From NCBI GenBank assembly GCA_965219855.1, contig CBDCOR010000022.1:124001-188000 (forward strand): a DNA stretch of 64,000 nt, in the 5' to 3' direction. The notes below the pieces were generated by a model. That model searched no databases and had not been told where the DNA came from. It worked only from the letters and a program-made list of their open reading frames with translations. Every line of letters starts with the position of its first letter. Within the stretch, counting starts at the first letter, position 1. Shown in pieces: positions 59,631 through 64,000 of this stretch. The DNA is from CAUZIZ01 sp965219855. Its GTDB lineage: Bacteria; Acidobacteriota; UBA6911; RPQK01; JAJDTT01. Made by a program: the position numbers and the translations under genes.

Positions 59631-61103
59631 CTAAATCAGAAGCTTCTTTACGAGCTTTCCATGGATGTCCGTCAGCCGGAAGTGGCGGCCCTGGTACTTA
59701 AAGGTCAGCTTGGTGTGATCGACGCCCAGACAGTGGAGCAGCGTCGCCTGCAGATCGTGGACGTGGACTGGGTCCTGGGTAACGTTGTAACCGTAATCGT
59801 CGGTTTCGCCGTAGACCATGCCTGGTTTGATCCCTCCGCCTGCCAACCAGATGGAAAAGCAGCGGGGATGATGATCGCGTCCGTAATCGGTCGCCGTAAG
59901 CTTGCCTTGTGAGTATACGGTCCTGCCAAACTCCCCTCCCCAGACTACCAGGGTGTCCTCCAGCAGACCCCGCTCTTTCAGATCCTGGACCAGGGCCGCT
60001 GACGCTTGATCGGTGTCCTGGCACTGTACTTTGATTTCCTTGGGCAGCGTGCTGTGCTGGTCCCAACCACGGTGGAAGAGCTGAATGAAGCGGACACCCC
60101 GTTCTGTCAGACGACGGGCCAACAAGCAGTTGTAGGCATAAGTCCCGGGCTTCTTCGCATCGGGGCCGTAGAGCTTGAATACATGTTCGGGTTCGCCCGA
60201 GAGGTCGGTGAGCTCGGGGACGGATGTCTGCATTCGATAGGCCATCTCATACTGCTCGATCCGAGTCGCGATTTCCGGATCCCCGAATTCCTCCAGCTGC
60301 AGCTGGTTGAGCCGGTTCAGATCGTCCAGAAAACGGCGCCGGGTCGGTCTGCTCAAACCCGGCGGATTCGACAGATACAACACCGGGTCGCCGATCGAGC
60401 GGAATTTGACCCCCTGGTACCGGGTGGGAAGAAACCCGCTTCCCCAGAGTCGATCGTAGAGCGGCTGTCCATCGCCGTCCTCGCCACTGGAGACCATCAC
60501 CACGAAGGTCGGAAGATCCCGGTTTTCGCTTCCCAGACCGTAGGAAAGCCAGGATCCGATACTGGGCCGTCCTGCCAGCTGGGCCCCGGTCTGGAAGAAC
60601 GTGATGGCTGGATCATGGTTGATGGCCTCGGTGTGCATCGATTTGATGAACGACAGCTCATCTGCAATCTTGGCCGTATGCGGCATCAATTCACTGACCC
60701 AGGCCCCGGAGGCACCGTGCTGGGCAAACTCGAACACCGATGGAGCCACCGGAAAACTGGACTGGGTGGCCGTCATCCCGGTCAAACGCTGCCCCTTGCG
60801 GATCGAGTCGGGCAACTCGGTACCGGCCAGATCCTGCAGCTTCGGTTTGTAGTCAAATAAGTCCATCTGGGAAGGAGCGCCCGACTGAAACAGATAGATG
60901 ACCCTCTTGGCCCTGGGAGTGAAATGCGGAAGGCCCGAGAACCCACTTGCTGCAGACCCAGCATTCGGGATCTTCGGTCCGGTCTTACCCAGCAGACTGG
61001 GATCCAGAAGGGTAGCCAGAGCCGCGGTACCAATGCCAGCGCTCCCTAGTCCGAAAAAATGGCGGCGGGTCATCGACAATCGGCGATCAAGCCTGGGATC
61101 CAT
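59631..61103 (-). CDS. DUF1501 protein, Tat-exported
   Basis: 490 residues. The N-terminus has a twin-arginine signal (LSMTRRHFFGLGSAGIGTAA). DUF1501 landmarks: RVIYLFQSGAPSQMDLFDYK, ISFIKSMHTEAINHDPAITF-like (here LSFIKSMHTEAINHDP), RPSIGSWLSYGLGSENRDLP and LVVWGGEFGRTVYSQG, with YGRDHHPRCFSIWLAGGGIK. Alkaline-phosphatase-superfamily-like fold with unknown substrate. It is 3 nt after the DUF1549/DUF1553 gene, with which it is nearly always paired. Confidence 0.93.
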   Translation of the reverse strand: MDPRLDRRLSMTRRHFFGLGSAGIGTAALATLLDPSLLGKTGPKIPNAGSAASGFSGLPHFTPRAKRVIYLFQSGAPSQMDLFDYKPKLQDLAGTELPDSIRKGQRLTGMTATQSSFPVAPSVFEFAQHGASGAWVSELMPHTAKIADELSFIKSMHTEAINHDPAITFFQTGAQLAGRPSIGSWLSYGLGSENRDLPTFVVMVSSGEDGDGQPLYDRLWGSGFLPTRYQGVKFRSIGDPVLYLSNPPGLSRPTRRRFLDDLNRLNQLQLEEFGDPEIATRIEQYEMAYRMQTSVPELTDLSGEPEHVFKLYGPDAKKPGTYAYNCLLARRLTERGVRFIQLFHRGWDQHSTLPKEIKVQCQDTDQASAALVQDLKERGLLEDTLVVWGGEFGRTVYSQGKLTATDYGRDHHPRCFSIWLAGGGIKPGMVYGETDDYGYNVTQDPVHVHDLQATLLHCLGVDHTKLTFKYQGRHFRLTDIHGKLVKKLLI

Positions 61104-61106
61104 GAA

Positions 61107-64000
61107 TCACTCCTTGGTAATGGCCTCGTCAAGATTGAGGATCAGGCTGGCAACCGTGGCATAGGACGCTAGTTCGGCAACATCCAGCGCCGCATTGCGA
61201 GGATGCTCACCCTGGGAAACCAGCTCCAGTGCGGCCCCGCGATCGTTCCGATAATCTCGCAGATTGTGTTGGAAGCCCCGGAGCAGGACCTTCCCCTCGC
61301 TGGACCGGGGCGTGCGGGCCATGACCCTCTTGTAGGCAAAGGCTATCCGCTCCGCTGGAGTCTCACCGCCCTCCTCCATCATCCGCTGGGCCAACACTCG
61401 GGACGCCTCAACATAGGTCACGTCGTTCATCAGGTTGAGAGCTTGTAGGGGAGTGTTGGTCCGCTCCTGCCGAACCGAGCAGGTCTCACGCTGGCCGGAG
61501 TCGAAAGTCGTCATGGAAGGGGGTGCCGAGGTTCGCTTCCAGAAGGTGTAGAGGCTTCGGCGGTAGAGGTCGCTGCCTTCGCCTCTCTGGTAGTCCTTGC
61601 CACCGGACAAATCCGACCAGAGTCCAGCCGGCTGATAGGGCTTGACGGAAGGACCACCAACCTGCTCTACCAGCAACCCTGAAACCGCCAGTGCTTGATC
61701 GCGAACGACCTCGGCCGGCAAGCGGAAGCGGGGTCCTCGAGCCAGCAGCCGATTCTCCGGGTCCCCCTTCAGCAGCTCGGGCTCTACCTTCGAGGACTGC
61801 CGATAGGTCGCGCTCATCACGATCGTCTTCTGAAGTGCCTTGACGTCCCAGCCGTTGGAGACGAACTCGGTCGCAAGCCAGTCCAGAAGTTCCAGATGCA
61901 GCGGCCACTCGCCCTGCGAACCAAAATCTTCGGCTGTCTTGACCAGCCCAACACCGAAATACATCTGCCAGAAACGGTTGACCGTCACGCGGGCGGTGAG
62001 GGGATTCTCTGGGGCCACCAGCCAGCGGGCCAATCCGACCCGGTTGTTGTCCCAATCTTCGTCCAGTTGGGGAAGGAATGAGGGCACTCCGGGAAGTACC
62101 TTTTCCCCGGGTCTATCGTAGGCGCCGCGGAGAAGGACGAAGGTATCGCGGGTCTTCCCTTCATGCATCACCATGACTGTGGGGAAACTGCGGACCAACT
62201 CCCTCTCCTGCCGGCGCAGATCCTGCAATTGCTGCCAGGCCTTGCGGATGTGCGGCGGAGCGTACTGGTCGAGGAAGCACCACCGAAGCTTGTCGGTCTG
62301 GGACTGACTGCGAACTTCGGGAGACAGGGCGGCGACTTCGTTCACGCTGTCGGCCAGCGCGATCACGGCCACTTCCTGGGGGGACAAGACTTCTGTGTAG
62401 ACCCGAACCTCATCGATCCTACCGGAGAAGCGACGAGCACCCGCGCCACCGATGCGGAGAGGGTTGGGAAGACGGAAATCCTGGTTGGGCAGGTCCAGAC
62501 GAACGCTGAGAGCGCTGGGCCGACCGTTGACGTAGATCCTGGTGCCCTCTGCGACACGGGAACCATCGTAGGTCGCAGCGACGTGGTGCCAGCGGTTCAA
62601 TTCGAGCGGCTCCGCCGTCTCGATTCGAAGGGAGTCGTCCAACCAACGAGCCACCAGATTCAGCTGAACCCTGCCCTCCCTCAAATACAGTCCATAGCCC
62701 TTGAAACCATGATCGCCGACCTCCGGCGTGTCCTGGTTCCGCCCCAGAATGGGGCCGTCTAGCGCCGTGGGATACACCCAGGCGGAGAGAGAGAACCGGT
62801 CGAAAAAGCCCAGCTCTGCCACATCTCCCGCTTCCAGAAAACGCTTTCCGTCGAAGCTGACAGCAGCCCCCAGCCGCCCCGGAACGAAGTGGGGCAGGCC
62901 GTCGAGCAGCCGGACCTGGACCGGTTTCCCGTCCTTGAAACCGCCGGGTTGACCGGCCAGAGTGCCATCGAGCGGGTAGTTAAGGAGCAGGTTCTGGTCG
63001 AAGGACCAATCCAGGATCGTGGACTGGGCCAGAGAGGCTTCCCAGGTCCCCTCGAGCTTCTCGATCTCGGCACCGAGTGCTTCGAACTGCTTTTCGGCCT
63101 CGGCCCGTTCTGCTTCCAGCTGACCGAGCTGCTGGAGCTGAGACCCCGTTGGCGCCGGAATGAAGGGCGCGGAGTTTCCGAACTTGAAAGCGCGTCCCCG
63201 CTCGGGGACGTTGTTGAAGTAAGCGAAGGTTCGGTAAAAATCCTTTTGTTTGATGGGGTCGTACTTGTGATCGTGGCAGCGGGCACACCCCATCGTCAGC
63301 CCCAGCCACACGGTCGAAGTCGTCTCTACCCGATCGACCACATACTCGACGGAGTACTCTTCGGGAACGATTCCACCTTCGCCATTGCCGCGATGGTTCC
63401 GATTGAATCCACTGGCGATCTTCTGATCGAGCGTGGCATCTGGAAGCATGTCCCCGGCGATCTGCTCAATCGTGAACTGATCGAAGGGCATGTTCTGGTC
63501 GAAGGCATTGATGACCCAGTCACGCCACCTCCACATGCTTCGTTCGGCATCCGTCTGATATCCATTCGTATCGGCATATCGGGCCGCATCCAGCCAGCGA
63601 CTCGCCATCTTCTCGGCGTAGCGGGGGGACTGGAGCAGACGGTCGACTACCTTTTCGTAGGCGCCGGGAGCGGTGTCGGCGAGAAAAGCATCCACTTCAG
63701 CGGGTGTCGGGGGCAGGCCCGTCAGATCGAGCGTCACCCGACGGATCAGAGTGGAGGGCTCCGCTTCGGGTGAAGGGTCCAAGCCCTCTTTCTCGAGCCG
63801 CTGAAGAACGAAGTGGTCCAGTGCGCTTCGGGCCCAGCTGCTGTTCTCCAGGTTGGGGAGCTCAGGCCGTCTGGGTGGAATGAAGGCCCAGTGCTTCTGC
63901 CATTTGGCACCCTGGGAGACCCAGCGTCGAATGCGGTCGATCTCCTCTTGGGTGAGCTGTTTTCCGGAGTACGCCGGAGGCATCCGCTGCGCCTCGACGT
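61107..64000 (-). CDS. DUF1549/DUF1553 protein with LamG domain (5' end outside window)
   Basis: The frame continues past the window end: before MPPAYSGKQLTQEEIDRIRR it reads VEAQR, the end of a cytochrome-like PSCyt1 domain. DUF1549 has MASRWLDAARYADTNGYQTD and MGCARCHDHKYDPI, a CxxCH haem-type motif. A LamG/concanavalin-like domain (FSLSAWVYPTALDGPILGRN) is inserted, and DUF1553 follows (NPLTARVTVNRFWQMYFGVG, TYRQSSKVEPELL). Probably extracytoplasmic, linked to polysaccharide use in planctomycetes and acidobacteria; role unproven. Confidence 0.93.
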   Translation of the reverse strand, partial: VEAQRMPPAYSGKQLTQEEIDRIRRWVSQGAKWQKHWAFIPPRRPELPNLENSSWARSALDHFVLQRLEKEGLDPSPEAEPSTLIRRVTLDLTGLPPTPAEVDAFLADTAPGAYEKVVDRLLQSPRYAEKMASRWLDAARYADTNGYQTDAERSMWRWRDWVINAFDQNMPFDQFTIEQIAGDMLPDATLDQKIASGFNRNHRGNGEGGIVPEEYSVEYVVDRVETTSTVWLGLTMGCARCHDHKYDPIKQKDFYRTFAYFNNVPERGRAFKFGNSAPFIPAPTGSQLQQLGQLEAERAEAEKQFEALGAEIEKLEGTWEASLAQSTILDWSFDQNLLLNYPLDGTLAGQPGGFKDGKPVQVRLLDGLPHFVPGRLGAAVSFDGKRFLEAGDVAELGFFDRFSLSAWVYPTALDGPILGRNQDTPEVGDHGFKGYGLYLREGRVQLNLVARWLDDSLRIETAEPLELNRWHHVAATYDGSRVAEGTRIYVNGRPSALSVRLDLPNQDFRLPNPLRIGGAGARRFSGRIDEVRVYTEVLSPQEVAVIALADSVNEVAALSPEVRSQSQTDKLRWCFLDQYAPPHIRKAWQQLQDLRRQERELVRSFPTVMVMHEGKTRDTFVLLRGAYDRPGEKVLPGVPSFLPQLDEDWDNNRVGLARWLVAPENPLTARVTVNRFWQMYFGVGLVKTAEDFGSQGEWPLHLELLDWLATEFVSNGWDVKALQKTIVMSATYRQSSKVEPELLKGDPENRLLARGPRFRLPAEVVRDQALAVSGLLVEQVGGPSVKPYQPAGLWSDLSGGKDYQRGEGSDLYRRSLYTFWKRTSAPPSMTTFDSGQRETCSVRQERTNTPLQALNLMNDVTYVEASRVLAQRMMEEGGETPAERIAFAYKRVMARTPRSSEGKVLLRGFQHNLRDYRNDRGAALELVSQGEHPRNAALDVAELASYATVASLILNLDEAITKE

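Overview
Kind of organism. The window is GC-rich and reads like a chromosome piece from an Acidobacteriota-type bacterium. This rests on family content, not on a marker gene: serine/threonine kinases fused to a WD40-like periplasmic propeller and ending in the tail LNWFEELKRLVPT(D/E)N, very large Oar-like TonB-dependent receptors with an N-terminal carboxypeptidase-regulatory domain, and a DUF1501 plus DUF1549/DUF1553 pair. No rRNA, tRNA, CRISPR array or phage structural gene was seen.

Layout. 1-8.05 kb is ordinary chromosome: a cut-off DMT-type membrane protein, a secreted protein with a duplicated C-terminal module, an EEP nuclease/phosphatase-fold protein, a VKOR-family protein, and a gluconokinase-like FGGY kinase next to 6-phosphogluconate dehydrogenase. 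8.06-17.1 kb is a scrap yard: an ISNCY-like IS, an IS21 element, a receptor tail, two kinase pseudogenes and two toxin-antitoxin (TA) modules. 17.4-23.2 kb holds an unknown protein, two GT39-like membrane glycosyltransferases and a Tat-exported protein. 23.2-24.7 kb is a repeat-rich gap plus a FitAB-like TA pair. 24.7-29.8 kb is a complete soxBDAG sarcosine oxidase operon. 30-50.3 kb is the most plastic part: two nearly identical 2,027-nt group II introns, three TA modules (VapBC, RelB/YafQ, MntA/HepT), one intact and several broken kinase genes, two broken receptors, an IS1380 and an IS4 element and a MITE-like element. 50.5-64 kb returns to mostly ordinary genes: CehA/McbA-type hydrolase, Rid protein, thioesterase, a Phd/PIN TA pair, ECF sigma with a frame-broken anti-sigma, ArfB, CBS protein, ferredoxin-NADP reductase, and the DUF1501 and DUF1549/1553 pair cut off by the window end.

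How it fits together. Three loci carry a kinase-propeller gene and an Oar-like receptor gene facing each other, with one copy of an ~80-bp palindromic repeat between the two stop codons. Only one kinase (35122-37854) is uninterrupted. The palindrome occurs in six full copies plus a half copy. Both group II introns sit at the identical base of it (GCTA^C), so it acts as the intron landing site and probably also as a two-way terminator. Several TA operons share a compact design: toxin start overlapping antitoxin stop, and a promoter whose -10 box lies 6-7 nt before the antitoxin start codon (apparently leaderless) or an operator palindrome that touches it.
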